A stretch of 55,958 nt of DNA, taken from positions 1 through 55,958 of the forward strand of contig JABCZK010000031.1 of assembly GCA_013289695.1 (NCBI GenBank). Direction: 5' to 3'. The stretch is from Acidobacteriota bacterium (lineage in GTDB: Bacteria > Acidobacteriota > Terriglobia > Acidiferrales > UBA7541). Below, piece by piece: positions 7,627-15,652 of the stretch (its first letter is position 1; each line of letters begins with the position of its first letter). The notes under the pieces are model-generated. The model was given only the letters and a program-made list of their open reading frames with translations. It ran no database searches and had not been told where the DNA came from. Both the position numbers and the translations under genes were made by a program.

Positions 7627-9027
7627 TTAGGACGCCAGTTGCACTTCGTCCTTGTGCGCGGCGCGGAGGGGGATGTTGTAGAGCTTGAGCTTGCGATAGA
7701 GCGTGGCGCGGCTAATGCCGAGCATTCTGCCGGCCAGGGCTTTATCGCCGCCGGCCTTTTCGAAGACGCGGAGGATGGTCATGCGCTCGAGGTCGGCTAG
7801 GGCGGTGGTGGAGAGCGAGGCGGAATCTCCCGAGGCTACGTTGCTTTCCTGAGGTGCGCGGATTGCGGGCGGCAAATCTTCGACATCGATGGTGTGATGG
7901 TCGCCGAGCGCGACCGCGCGGGCGATGCAATTTTCCAGTTCGCGCACATTTCCGGGCCATTCGTACTGCAGGAAACTTTTCATCGCCGAAGGCGTGACCT
8001 GAATATTTTCTCCGGCGGCATAGCGATCGAGGAAGTAATGCGCGAGCTGCGGGATGTCGGAGCGGCGTTCGCGCAGGCCCGGGACCTGGACGGTTACCAC
8101 ATTGAGACGGAAGTACAGGTCCTTGCGAAAAGTTCCGGCGCGGTAGGCGGCTTCCAGATCGCGATTGGTGGCGGCGATCACGCGGACGTCCACCGGAACT
8201 TTTTCGTTGCTACCCACCGGACGCACTTCTTTTTCCTGCAGAACACGCAGCAGCTTCGCTTGCAATTCCAGCGGCAGCTCGCCGATTTCATCTAGAAATA
8301 TTGTGCCGCCATTGGCTGCCTGGAACAGGCCGGCCTTGGTTTTCAGCGCGCCGGTGAAGGAGCCTTTCTCGTGGCCGAAGAGTTCGCTTTCCATCAGGGT
8401 GGGAACGAGCGAGCCGCAATCCACGGCGACGAAGGGCATTTCAGCGAGTGGACCGCGGAAGTGAATGGCGCGCGCGACCAGTTCCTTGCCGGTGCCGCTT
8501 TCTCCGGTGACGAGCACGGGCGTGCGGGTTTCCTTGAGGCGCGAGATCATGCGCAGGACGTCTTGGATTTTCGCGGAGGTGCCGACGATGCCGTCCATAT
8601 CCGTGACGGTGTTCACACGCTCGCGCAGGAATTGATTTTCAGTGACGAGCCGGACTTTTTCGGCCATGCGCTGCAGAAGTTGGCGCAGGCGCTCGACGCG
8701 AAAGGGCTTCTCGATATAGTCGTAGGCGCCCTGGCGCATGGCGTCCACGGCGGTTTCGACCGAACCGTGGCCGGTCATGATGGCAACTTCGGCGCGGGGC
8801 GATAATTCTTTTATTTTTCGGAGCAGTTCGACGCCGGAGAGGCTGGGCAACTTCAAATCCGTGACGACCAGATCGGGGGCGGTGGTTTCCAGGGATTCGA
8901 GCGCAGCTTCGGCGGTTTCGGCCTCGGCGCAGAGATAACCGAGCCCCTGGCCCACGGTGATGCACAGGCGGCGAATGCTTTGCTCGTCGTCCACAATCAG
9001 GAAGCGAAGTTTCAGTTCATCGGTCAT
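7627..9027 (-). CDS. Sigma-54-dependent response regulator, NtrC family
   Basis: 466 aa, three domains. The receiver occupies residues 1-120, with phosphoacceptor D57 (VVTDLKLP) and Lys in YIEKPF. The AAA+ sigma-54 interaction domain spans about 140-375, with Walker A GESGTGKE near 172, the sigma-54 contact loop GSFTGA (a common variant of GAFTGA), Walker B GGTIFLDEIGE, and the R-finger region. A C-terminal Fis-type HTH is seen at AGRMLGISRATLYRKLKLY. It activates sigma-54 RNA polymerase when phosphorylated, probably by the kinase encoded two genes upstream. Its ATG overlaps the stop of the stand-alone receiver (ATGA). A good sigma-54 promoter lies about 2.7 kb away at 11696, in front of the divergent che operon, an obvious candidate target. 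Confidence 0.95.
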   Translation of the reverse strand: MTDELKLRFLIVDDEQSIRRLCITVGQGLGYLCAEAETAEAALESLETTAPDLVVTDLKLPSLSGVELLRKIKELSPRAEVAIMTGHGSVETAVDAMRQGAYDYIEKPFRVERLRQLLQRMAEKVRLVTENQFLRERVNTVTDMDGIVGTSAKIQDVLRMISRLKETRTPVLVTGESGTGKELVARAIHFRGPLAEMPFVAVDCGSLVPTLMESELFGHEKGSFTGALKTKAGLFQAANGGTIFLDEIGELPLELQAKLLRVLQEKEVRPVGSNEKVPVDVRVIAATNRDLEAAYRAGTFRKDLYFRLNVVTVQVPGLRERRSDIPQLAHYFLDRYAAGENIQVTPSAMKSFLQYEWPGNVRELENCIARAVALGDHHTIDVEDLPPAIRAPQESNVASGDSASLSTTALADLERMTILRVFEKAGGDKALAGRMLGISRATLYRKLKLYNIPLRAAHKDEVQLAS

Positions 9028-9428
9028 GGTTTTCCAATCGTTTTTTCAACCGCGTCCATTAATTGCTGCACGCGGAACGGTTTTTCGACGCAGGGAGTGC
9101 CAGCGAGCGCCAGCAGCGCGATCGTCTCGTCGCTGGCGGTATCGCCCGTGATGAAAATAATTCGCGTAGCCATTTCGGGCCGGTGGCGCTGTAGCCAATC
9201 GTGCACATCGGAGCCGGTGATTCCTCCGGGTGTGCGGAAATCCGAAATAACGCCGCGAAAATCATGGAGCGCAAGAAGGCGCAGGCCCTCGACCGCGGAC
9301 GACGAAGAGGTTACTTCGTAGCCGTGACGTTCGAGCGCGGCGCGCACGAAGGCGGCGACCGAAGGCTCATCTTCGATGACCAGGATGCGCGAGCGGGTGG
9401 CGGAGACGGGCGCGGGAGTAGCCGTCAT
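9024..9428 (-). CDS. Stand-alone response regulator receiver
   Basis: 134 aa with one receiver domain. The acidic pair is in VIEDEP, the phosphoacceptor Asp is in GVISDFRTPGG (Phe and Arg replace the usual Leu/Met residues), Thr is in FITGDTA, and Lys is in CVEKPF. It overlaps the kinase stop and the NtrC-family start by four bases on each side, making a tightly coupled kinase-receiver-activator operon. It may relay or buffer phosphate between the kinase and the sigma-54 activator, since the kinase lacks its own receiver. Confidence 0.9.
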   Translation of the reverse strand: MTATPAPVSATRSRILVIEDEPSVAAFVRAALERHGYEVTSSSSAVEGLRLLALHDFRGVISDFRTPGGITGSDVHDWLQRHRPEMATRIIFITGDTASDETIALLALAGTPCVEKPFRVQQLMDAVEKTIGKP

Positions 9429-11413
9429 TCCGCAGCCTTGGCAGCGTGGATTTCCATCGCTTTCTCCGCGATCGGTAGGCGCACTACGAACGTGGAACCG
9501 TCGCCATCCGGATTGTTTCTGGCGATGATTTCACCGCGATGCGCCTCGATGATGCCGTAGCAAATGCTCAGGCCGAGGCCGGTGCCTTTGCCGACTTCCT
9601 TGGTGGTGAAAAAGGGATCGAAGATGCGGTCCATATGAGAGATTCCGGGACCGTTGTCGCGAAAAACGATTTCAATTTTGTCGGAGCGATGGATGGTCTG
9701 GACTTCTATCTTTCCGGTGCGGCGCGTTTCCTGCACGGCGTCGTAGGCGTTGTTCAGAATATTCAGGAAGACTTGCTGCAGCTGGTGCGGGTCGCCGATG
9801 ACCACGGGAAGTTCGGCGGCATATTTTTCGGTCAGCTCGACGCCGTGGTTTTCCAGATCGTAGGCGCGCAATTTCACAGTTTGGCGAAGTATGGAATTGA
9901 TTTGCGCGGGCTCACGCTGCGCGGGCATCTGGCGCGCGAAGCTCAGCAGGTTCTGCACGATGACGCGAGTGCGCTGGGCTTCCTGCAAGATTACTTGCAG
10001 CTCTTCTTTCGCGTCGGCTGGGACCGCGGGATTTTCCAGCAGCAGATCGGTGAAGCCGACGATGGCGGCGAGAGGATTATTCACTTCGTGGGCGACGCCG
10101 GAGACGAGCTGGCCCAGTGCGGCCATTTTTTCGGTGTGCATTAGCTTCGCTTGCAGGCTGGCGGCGTCGGTGATGTCCGTCATGACCACGACGACGCTGT
10201 TGATTTCGCCCTGCTCGTCGCGCATGGGGCTGAGGCTGATGGAAAATTGCCCGGGCGTTCCGCTGCCGCGAAAAAGCGGGATTTCGAGATTGTCGAGCGC
10301 GGCGCCTTGCAGGGTGCGCTCCAGGGCTTCAGCGAACAGAGGACGGCGCGCTGGCGGAACCATTTCCACCAGGGATTTACCCAACAAATCCTGTTCGCGG
10401 TAGCCGGCCTCGAAGCAGCGGCGGTTGGCGTAACTGACCAGACCGGCGGTATCGAGGACGAGAATCATGCTTTGGGTGTTGTTCAGAATGTTTTTGTTGA
10501 AGTCGCGCTCGCGGCGGTAGCGGCGTTCCGCGAGGCGGCGATCGGTGATGTCTTTCATTACGTGGATGGTGCGCCAGTCGTTGCCCTGCGCGTTGTGAAT
10601 GCGTGACGCGGAAATCAGAAAGGTGCGCTCGGCGGCTTCGTGAATATATTCCTCGTGCGCGAGCCGGGGATTGCGGCAGAAGGGGCAGTGCCCTTCCTTT
10701 GGAGGCGAATCCAGAATCTCGAGGCGGTCAATTTCGTAGCCAATGGCTTCGGTGGGCCGCAGGCCGAGCGTTTCCGCCAGGGCGCGATTCAGGCGCAGGA
10801 CGCGATTGCCGGCATCGTGGACAACGATGAAATCCGAGATGGCGTCGAAATCTTCGACCCACTGCTTACGTGATTGTTCCACTCGCGAGAACAGTCTGAC
10901 GTTTTCCAGCGCCATCGCCGCATGGCCTGCCAGAGCTTCGAGGAGCTGGCGTTCGGTGGCGGATAGTTCGCGCGAGACATCCACCAGGCACAGCACGCCG
11001 AGCAACTCGCCCTGGCTTCCCGAGAGGCGGGCGAGAACGAGTTCCTTCCAGACGACTGCATCGGCGAGGCTGCGACCGAGCAACATTGCGGCGGAGCCTT
11101 CGCGCAATTTTTCGCCGGGAACGCCGGCTTGTTCGGCGAGAACGCCAGCCAGATGGTGCTGCGTCATCGGATCCCAGCGATGTGCGGGGCCGCTGAGCGC
11201 CGCGATTTCCCATTCGGGATCGCTTGCTATCGCAAGCACTGCGGCGCGCGCGCCCAGCATTTCGGCGGCACGGGCCGTGAGACGCCGTGAGAATTCAGCG
11301 GCGCCGAGAGAAGGATTCAGCTCCAGCGTAGTGGCGGAGAACTGCGCGAGCAGGCTCTCGAAAGAGCCATTGAGACGAGGTGAGACATCGCGACTTCTTT
11401 TTAGTGCACGCAT
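9425..11413 (-). CDS. Cytoplasmic hybrid-sensing histidine kinase (GAF-PAS-PAS-HisKA-HATPase)
   Basis: 662 aa with no TM segment, so cytosolic. A GAF-like domain spans about 15-185, a first PAS about 190-310 containing a CPFC pair (GHCPFCRNP) that could bind metal or be redox-active, and a second PAS about 320-440. The DHp/HisKA domain has phosphoacceptor His in GVAHEVNNPLAAIVGF near 455. The HATPase has N-box NNAYDAV, G1 DNGPGIS, F FFTTKEVGKGTGLGLS and G2. The architecture is NtrB/AtoS-like, matching a sigma-54 activator partner. The promoter lies in the 341-bp gap shared with the tonB-like/che operon. No strong ribosome-binding site is seen before the ATG at 11413. Confidence 0.93.
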   Translation of the reverse strand: MRALKRSRDVSPRLNGSFESLLAQFSATTLELNPSLGAAEFSRRLTARAAEMLGARAAVLAIASDPEWEIAALSGPAHRWDPMTQHHLAGVLAEQAGVPGEKLREGSAAMLLGRSLADAVVWKELVLARLSGSQGELLGVLCLVDVSRELSATERQLLEALAGHAAMALENVRLFSRVEQSRKQWVEDFDAISDFIVVHDAGNRVLRLNRALAETLGLRPTEAIGYEIDRLEILDSPPKEGHCPFCRNPRLAHEEYIHEAAERTFLISASRIHNAQGNDWRTIHVMKDITDRRLAERRYRRERDFNKNILNNTQSMILVLDTAGLVSYANRRCFEAGYREQDLLGKSLVEMVPPARRPLFAEALERTLQGAALDNLEIPLFRGSGTPGQFSISLSPMRDEQGEINSVVVVMTDITDAASLQAKLMHTEKMAALGQLVSGVAHEVNNPLAAIVGFTDLLLENPAVPADAKEELQVILQEAQRTRVIVQNLLSFARQMPAQREPAQINSILRQTVKLRAYDLENHGVELTEKYAAELPVVIGDPHQLQQVFLNILNNAYDAVQETRRTGKIEVQTIHRSDKIEIVFRDNGPGISHMDRIFDPFFTTKEVGKGTGLGLSICYGIIEAHRGEIIARNNPDGDGSTFVVRLPIAEKAMEIHAAKAAE

Positions 11414-11583
11414 GGAGGCTAAGGGGGCACTGCGCGCGCTACGCCTATACGAGAATGACGTTACGGCGTGTTCTCAATTTGAGTCAAGCGAAGCGGCGGC
11501 GGCAGTTGCCTTATGCGGCAATCTCGATGCGTCGCAAGGTGAGACGGGCGGCTCGACTGCGGCAGGCATTTGAGACGGTTGGA

Positions 11584-11596
11584 CGGGTTCAACCCG
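11584..11596. promoter_or_regulatory. Palindrome, candidate upstream activator site
   Basis: CGGGTT-C-AACCCG, perfect 6-bp arms, about 125-140 bp upstream of the predicted start of the sigma-54 promoter. This is the typical distance for NtrC-family enhancers. Binding by the adjacent activator is inferred, not shown. Confidence 0.35.
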
Positions 11597-11695
11597 GTGT
11601 CGGCTGCTGGTGGAAAGCCAACTAAGTGCTTTTTTATCAGCATCATAAGAGACGAGTTGGCGAATTTTCAATGCGACTTAAGAACAGTTTCCCGA

Positions 11696-11712
11696 TGGCA
11701 TCCTCATTGCAA
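11696..11712 (+). promoter_or_regulatory. Sigma-54 promoter of the tonB-like/che operon
   Basis: TGGCAT-N5-TTGCAA: the -24 box matches TGGCAC at five of six positions, and the -12 box is perfect TTGCAA. The invariant GG (11697-11698) and GC (11709-11710) are separated by exactly 10 bp. The expected start is near 11723, giving a leader of about 30 nt with GAGGAGG before the ATG at 11755. A sigma-54 activator gene lies just across the divergent operon. Confidence 0.75.
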
Positions 11713-11754
11713 TTTCCGCTGCGGGACCTTTCCCTCGAATGAGGAGGCGTACGC

Positions 11755-12108
11755 ATGCACGGCAGGAAACGACTGCTTGGCTTTGGATTGGCAATGATCC
11801 TGGGGGGATCGTTAGCAGTCGCCCCGCGCGCAGGCGCTCAGGAAAATTCGCCGGACACGACAAAACGAAAGGTGCGAACCAAGACACTGCCGGATTATCC
11901 GGAGCTGGCGCGGCACATGAACGCGAGCGGGAAAGTAAAAATCGAAGCGACCATTTCCGCGGATGGGCGGGTGACCAACACCAAAGTGATTGGTGGTAGT
12001 CCGTTGCTGGTGGGCGCCGCGCTGGACGCGCTAAAGAAATGGCGCTTCGAGCCAGCGGCGAAAGAATCGGTGGAAGTGGTGGAATTCGATTTCTCGGGAC
12101 ACAGCTGA
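11755..12108 (+). CDS. Secreted TonB C-terminal domain protein
   Basis: 117 aa. The N-terminus is a cleavable-looking signal peptide (RKRLLGFGLAMILGG, then AGAQE near residue 29), not the uncleaved anchor of classical TonB. The rest is a single TonB C-terminal domain: LPDYPELARHMNASGKV, ISADGRVTNTKVIGGSPLL, and ALKKWRFEPA. Without an anchor or Pro-rich spacer it cannot energise receptors as TonB does, so its job in the periplasm is unclear. A strong ribosome-binding site (GAGGAGG) precedes the ATG. It is the first gene after the sigma-54 promoter and ends 58 bp before the mcp, so it probably belongs to the che operon. Confidence 0.85.
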   Translation: MHGRKRLLGFGLAMILGGSLAVAPRAGAQENSPDTTKRKVRTKTLPDYPELARHMNASGKVKIEATISADGRVTNTKVIGGSPLLVGAALDALKKWRFEPAAKESVEVVEFDFSGHS

Positions 12109-12166
12109 TCACGCGTGAATGGGGGCCAGTGACTCGGGTCACGGGCGGGGAGCGGAGGCATTTCTC

Positions 12167-14197
12167 ATGACAATCGGGAAGAAACTCTATTTCGGGTTCG
12201 GCGCGATTCTGGCGATCATGCTGGTTTTGTTCGTCATCAACGTGATCACGGTGCGGCGGGAGTATTCCGCGCAGGACACGGTGAAGGCGACGCTGGCGGC
12301 GAAGCAGGCGATTGACGATGCGCGCTCGCAAATGATGCAGGACCGGCTGTATCTGAGCAATTACTTGCTGAGCGGCGATCTGCGCGACGAAGACAAGACC
12401 AACAAAGGCGTGGCAGATTTGCTGGCGCTGGTGAAAGAAGCGGAAAGCAAATCGAGCGATCCGGGACTGCGCAGCGCTTTGGCGCAAGTGGGAGACACGG
12501 AAAGCAGCTGGTCGGAAAATTTCGCGAAGCCGATGATCGCGAAGCGGCACCAGGTGGACGCGGGAGACGCGACCGTTTCCGATCTGCAGATTTTTTACTT
12601 GCAGCACGACCCGGCATCGTGGGTAAGCAAGTCCACGACGATTTTGGACCAGGCCGACAGCACCGTGCACAAATCGCTGGACGATTCGAATAGCTCGGCG
12701 GCACAAGCGACGACCTGGAGCACCGGCATCACTACCGCGGGCACGCTGCTGGCGGTTCTGCTGGGGCTGTTGATCGCTTTCTACACGGCGAAGTCCATCA
12801 AGGAGCCGATTTACCACTTGATTGACGTGGCGCGGCGCATTGGGGAGACCGGCGACCTGGAGCAGTCTATTGATACGCATCGCGACGACGAAGTGGGCGT
12901 GCTGGCGCAAAACTTCAACAAGATGATCGTGCACTTGAAGGAGATGGCTGCGGTTTCGGCGGCGATTGCGGAAGGGCAGCTGTCCGTTTCTGTGCAACCG
13001 CGGTCGCAGCAGGACACCATGGCGAAGGCATTTGCGCAGATGACACGCGGGCTTCGCGATTTGGTGCGCCAAGTTCGGGATAGCGCAGCGCAAGTGGCGA
13101 GTGGTTCGGGGCAGATGGCCAGCGCGTCCGATGAGTCAGCGAAGGTGAGTGTGCAAGCGGCGTCTGCGATTGATGAAGTGACGAGCACCATGCACGAGAT
13201 GAGCATCAACGTGCAGAACGTGGTGAAGAACACGCAGGTGCAGGCATCGAGCGTCGCCGAGACGTCTGCTTCGATCGATCAGATGGTGACTTCGATCGAG
13301 CGCGTGGCGGACACGGCGAAACTCCTGGTGGATATTTCGCACCGGTCGCGCGAGGAAGTGCAAACCGGCATGGTGACGATGAATAAGGCCACCGAGGGAT
13401 TGAACCGCACGAGCCACGCGATTCAGTCTTCGGCGGAAATTATTGATGTGCTGGGACGGCGCGCGGACGACATCGGCAAGATCATCGAGGTGATTGACGA
13501 TCTGGCGGAGCAGACCAACCTGCTGGCTTTGAACGCGGCGATTGAAGCGGCGCGCGCGGGCGAGCACGGATTGGGTTTTGCCGTCGTGGCCGAGGAAGTG
13601 CGCAAGCTGGCGGAAAAGTCCACGCAGTCCACCAAGGAAATTTCCGAATTGATTCAAGGGATTCAGAAGGAAGCACGCGAAGCCGTGGACAACATGGAAA
13701 AGAGCACGACCATGGTGCAGGAAGGTTTGCTGCTGAATAAGGACCTGAGCTTCGCGCTGGAGAAGATTTCCGACGTGGTGTCCGAGGTGTACAAGTTCTC
13801 GCAGGAAATCGGCGCGGCGACCACGGAACAGTCCAGCGGCTCTTCGCAGATTGCGAAGGCCACCAACCGGCTGACCGAAATCACCCAGGAAATTAATTCT
13901 TCGGTGGAGGAGCAGGCTTCGGGTTCACAGGCAGTGGTGCGCGCGATGGAGAAAATGCGGGAACTGGTGCAGCAGTCCACTTCGAGCGCTACGGAATTGG
14001 CTGCGGCGGCCGAGCAGATGTCCAAACTTTCGCGCGTGCTGCTGGAGTCCATGGATCGCTTCGAGCTTGACGAGGGCTTCCCGGAAGGCAAGCGTCATTT
14101 CGGGCGGCAGCAGGCTCCGGGTGGCGCGTTCAGCAGCGGTTCGAGCGCGAATCAGCGCCACGCCCCGGCCGAGTATGCGGAAGTCGGCCGTTCCTAG
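12167..14197 (+). CDS. Methyl-accepting chemotaxis protein with periplasmic helical sensor
   Basis: 676 aa. TM1 lies at about residues 9-27, a roughly 160-residue periplasmic helical region resembles four-helix-bundle/CHASE3-type sensors ([13 protein letters not shown]), and TM2 at about 188-208. HAMP and HAMP-like segments span about 209-310, followed by a long coiled-coil signalling domain. The tip reads [20 protein letters not shown], then [18 protein letters not shown]. No C-terminal pentapeptide for CheR tethering is seen. I chose the ATG at 12167, preceded by GCGGAGG; an upstream in-frame start at 12119 adds 16 hydrophilic residues. It is the receptor of the complete che operon. Confidence 0.93.
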   Translation: MTIGKKLYFGFGAILAIMLVLFVINVITVRREYSAQDTVKATLAAKQAIDDARSQMMQDRLYLSNYLLSGDLRDEDKTNKGVADLLALVKEAESKSSDPGLRSALAQVGDTESSWSENFAKPMIAKRHQVDAGDATVSDLQIFYLQHDPASWVSKSTTILDQADSTVHKSLDDSNSSAAQATTWSTGITTAGTLLAVLLGLLIAFYTAKSIKEPIYHLIDVARRIGETGDLEQSIDTHRDDEVGVLAQNFNKMIVHLKEMAAVSAAIAEGQLSVSVQPRSQQDTMAKAFAQMTRGLRDLVRQVRDSAAQVASGSGQMASASDESAKVSVQAASAIDEVTSTMHEMSINVQNVVKNTQVQASSVAETSASIDQMVTSIERVADTAKLLVDISHRSREEVQTGMVTMNKATEGLNRTSHAIQSSAEIIDVLGRRADDIGKIIEVIDDLAEQTNLLALNAAIEAARAGEHGLGFAVVAEEVRKLAEKSTQSTKEISELIQGIQKEAREAVDNMEKSTTMVQEGLLLNKDLSFALEKISDVVSEVYKFSQEIGAATTEQSSGSSQIAKATNRLTEITQEINSSVEEQASGSQAVVRAMEKMRELVQQSTSSATELAAAAEQMSKLSRVLLESMDRFELDEGFPEGKRHFGRQQAPGGAFSSGSSANQRHAPAEYAEVGRS

Positions 14198-14215
14198 AGC
14201 GCTTTCACAGACAAC

Positions 14216-14710
14216 ATGGACAAAGACATCCAAATCGTAGGTTTCCGGATCGGGCGGGAAACATTTGGTTTACCGATCGCGCTGGTGCGGGAAATTGTGC
14301 GCGTGCCGGAGATTACTTCGGTGCCGAATGCGCCGGATTATATCGAGGGCGTGATCAATCTGCGCGGGCGGATTATTCCGGTTGTGGATCTGCGGAAACG
14401 GTTCGGCGAGAAAGTGATTGAGGCCAGCAAGCGAAACAGAATTGTGGTGGTGGAGCTGGAAAGCCGGGCCATCGGATTGATCGTGAATTCGGCGTCTGAA
14501 GTAATAAAAATTCCGCCCTCGGACATTGAAGCGCCGCACTCGGTGTTTCAGGAGGGCGAATTGAACTACATCACCGGCGTGGGAAAATTCCGCGGACGGC
14601 TGGTGATGATGCTCGATCTGAGCAAGATATTGCAACGCGGAGAGCTGCGCCGGCTGGAAGACGCAGCTGAATCTGCCGCTGTGGCCACCGACAACATGGC
14701 GCGCGTTTAG
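14216..14710 (+). CDS. cheW: CheW coupling protein
   Basis: 164 aa, a single CheW domain. Residues 5-20 (IVGFRIGRETFGLPI) form the first strands, followed by VREIVRVPEITSVP and the hallmark GVINLRGRIIPVVDLR near 45-60. The C-terminal half carries IVVVELESRAIGLIV and MMLDLSKIL. It couples receptor and CheA in the right-hand array. It sits 18 bp after the mcp stop and 36 bp before cheR. The ribosome-binding site is weak. Confidence 0.95.
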   Translation: MDKDIQIVGFRIGRETFGLPIALVREIVRVPEITSVPNAPDYIEGVINLRGRIIPVVDLRKRFGEKVIEASKRNRIVVVELESRAIGLIVNSASEVIKIPPSDIEAPHSVFQEGELNYITGVGKFRGRLVMMLDLSKILQRGELRRLEDAAESAAVATDNMARV

Positions 14711-14746
14711 CGAACGCGGCGCAAGAACGAAAACGACGAGGAGCGA

Positions 14747-15652
14747 ATGTCCACTCTCACAGCGCAGGTTCCGCTCACCGAGCCCGAATTGAAGCTCCTG
14801 CAGACGCTGGTGTATCAGGAATGCGGCATGTATTTCGACGAACGGCGCACGCATTTCCTACGCGATCGCCTGCAACGCCGCCTGAAAGCCTGCCAGATTG
14901 ATTCGTTCTATACGTATTACCGGCTGCTGACCAGCCGCGAAGGCAAGCAGGAGTTGGTGGCGCTGCTGGAAAATCTGACGGTGAATGAGACGAGTTTTTT
15001 TCGGATTCGCCCGCAGCTGGAACTGTTTCAGAAAAACGTGCTGGAAGAGCTCTTGCGGCGCAAGCAGGAGCGCAGGGATTGGTCCTTGCGTATATGGAGC
15101 GCCGGGTGCTCGACCGGCCAGGAACCTTACACGCTGGCGATTTTGATTTGCGATGCGCTGGCGTACTACTACTTGCGGAATCCGCTGCCTTTTGAAATGC
15201 CCACGCCGAAGCCGCTGATTCCTCCGCCGTGGAAAGTGGAAATCGTGGCTTCGGACATCAGTTATTCGGCTTTGCTGACGGCGCAACAGGGGATTTACAC
15301 GGAAAGCCAGATGGACACGGTGGACTACACCTGCCGGCTGCGCTACTTCGACAAGGTAGGCGATAAATATTCCGTGAAACCGGCGCTGAAGAACCTGGTG
15401 CAATTCGACTTTCACAATTTGAAAACCGAATACCTACCGCAGCGTAATGATGCGATTTTCTGCCGCAACGTGATGATTTATTTCGACGAGGCGGAACAAA
15501 AGCGGCTGATTGATAAATTTCATCGCTGCTTGAACCCGGAAGGTTATCTGTTTGTGGGGCACGCGGAAAGCTTGTTCGGGCTGACGAAAAGATTCCACAT
15601 GATTCACCAGAATAACGCGACGGTATATCAGCGAATCGAGGGGCCACAGTGA
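14747..15652 (+). CDS. cheR: Chemoreceptor methyltransferase CheR
   Basis: 301 aa. The N-domain contains VNETSFFRIRPQ. The SAM-binding motif SAGCSTGQEPYTLAI is near 120-134, followed by a proline-rich insert (MPTPKPLIPPPW) before VASDISYSALL. The catalytic-domain signature CRNVMIYFDE is near 238 and GHAESLFG is close to the C-terminus. GAGGAGCGA precedes the ATG. The stop overlaps the cheA GTG start by four bases. It differs clearly from the left-hand CheR (787-1671), so each array has its own enzyme. Confidence 0.96.
   Translation: MSTLTAQVPLTEPELKLLQTLVYQECGMYFDERRTHFLRDRLQRRLKACQIDSFYTYYRLLTSREGKQELVALLENLTVNETSFFRIRPQLELFQKNVLEELLRRKQERRDWSLRIWSAGCSTGQEPYTLAILICDALAYYYLRNPLPFEMPTPKPLIPPPWKVEIVASDISYSALLTAQQGIYTESQMDTVDYTCRLRYFDKVGDKYSVKPALKNLVQFDFHNLKTEYLPQRNDAIFCRNVMIYFDEAEQKRLIDKFHRCLNPEGYLFVGHAESLFGLTKRFHMIHQNNATVYQRIEGPQ

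Larger units (their letters stand above)
11414..11754. other. 341-bp divergent promoter region between kinase and tonB/che operons
   Basis: It contains a sigma-54 promoter toward the right (11696-11712) and two palindromes upstream of it: CGGGTT-C-AACCCG at 11584-11596 and TTGCC-N6-GGCAA at 11506-11521. Both are placed as enhancer sites would be. No convincing sigma-70 boxes for the leftward kinase gene were seen, and no gene. Confidence 0.7.

Noticed and set aside
11672..11700. Sigma-28-like TTAAG...CCGAT string
   Set aside because: The spacing between boxes is about 9 bp, not about 15, and it overlaps a much better sigma-54 promoter.
11678..13093. 471-aa minus-strand ORF opposite the tonB-like gene and mcp
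   Set aside because: Low-complexity Arg/His-rich translation antisense to well-supported genes; typical shadow in GC-rich coding DNA.
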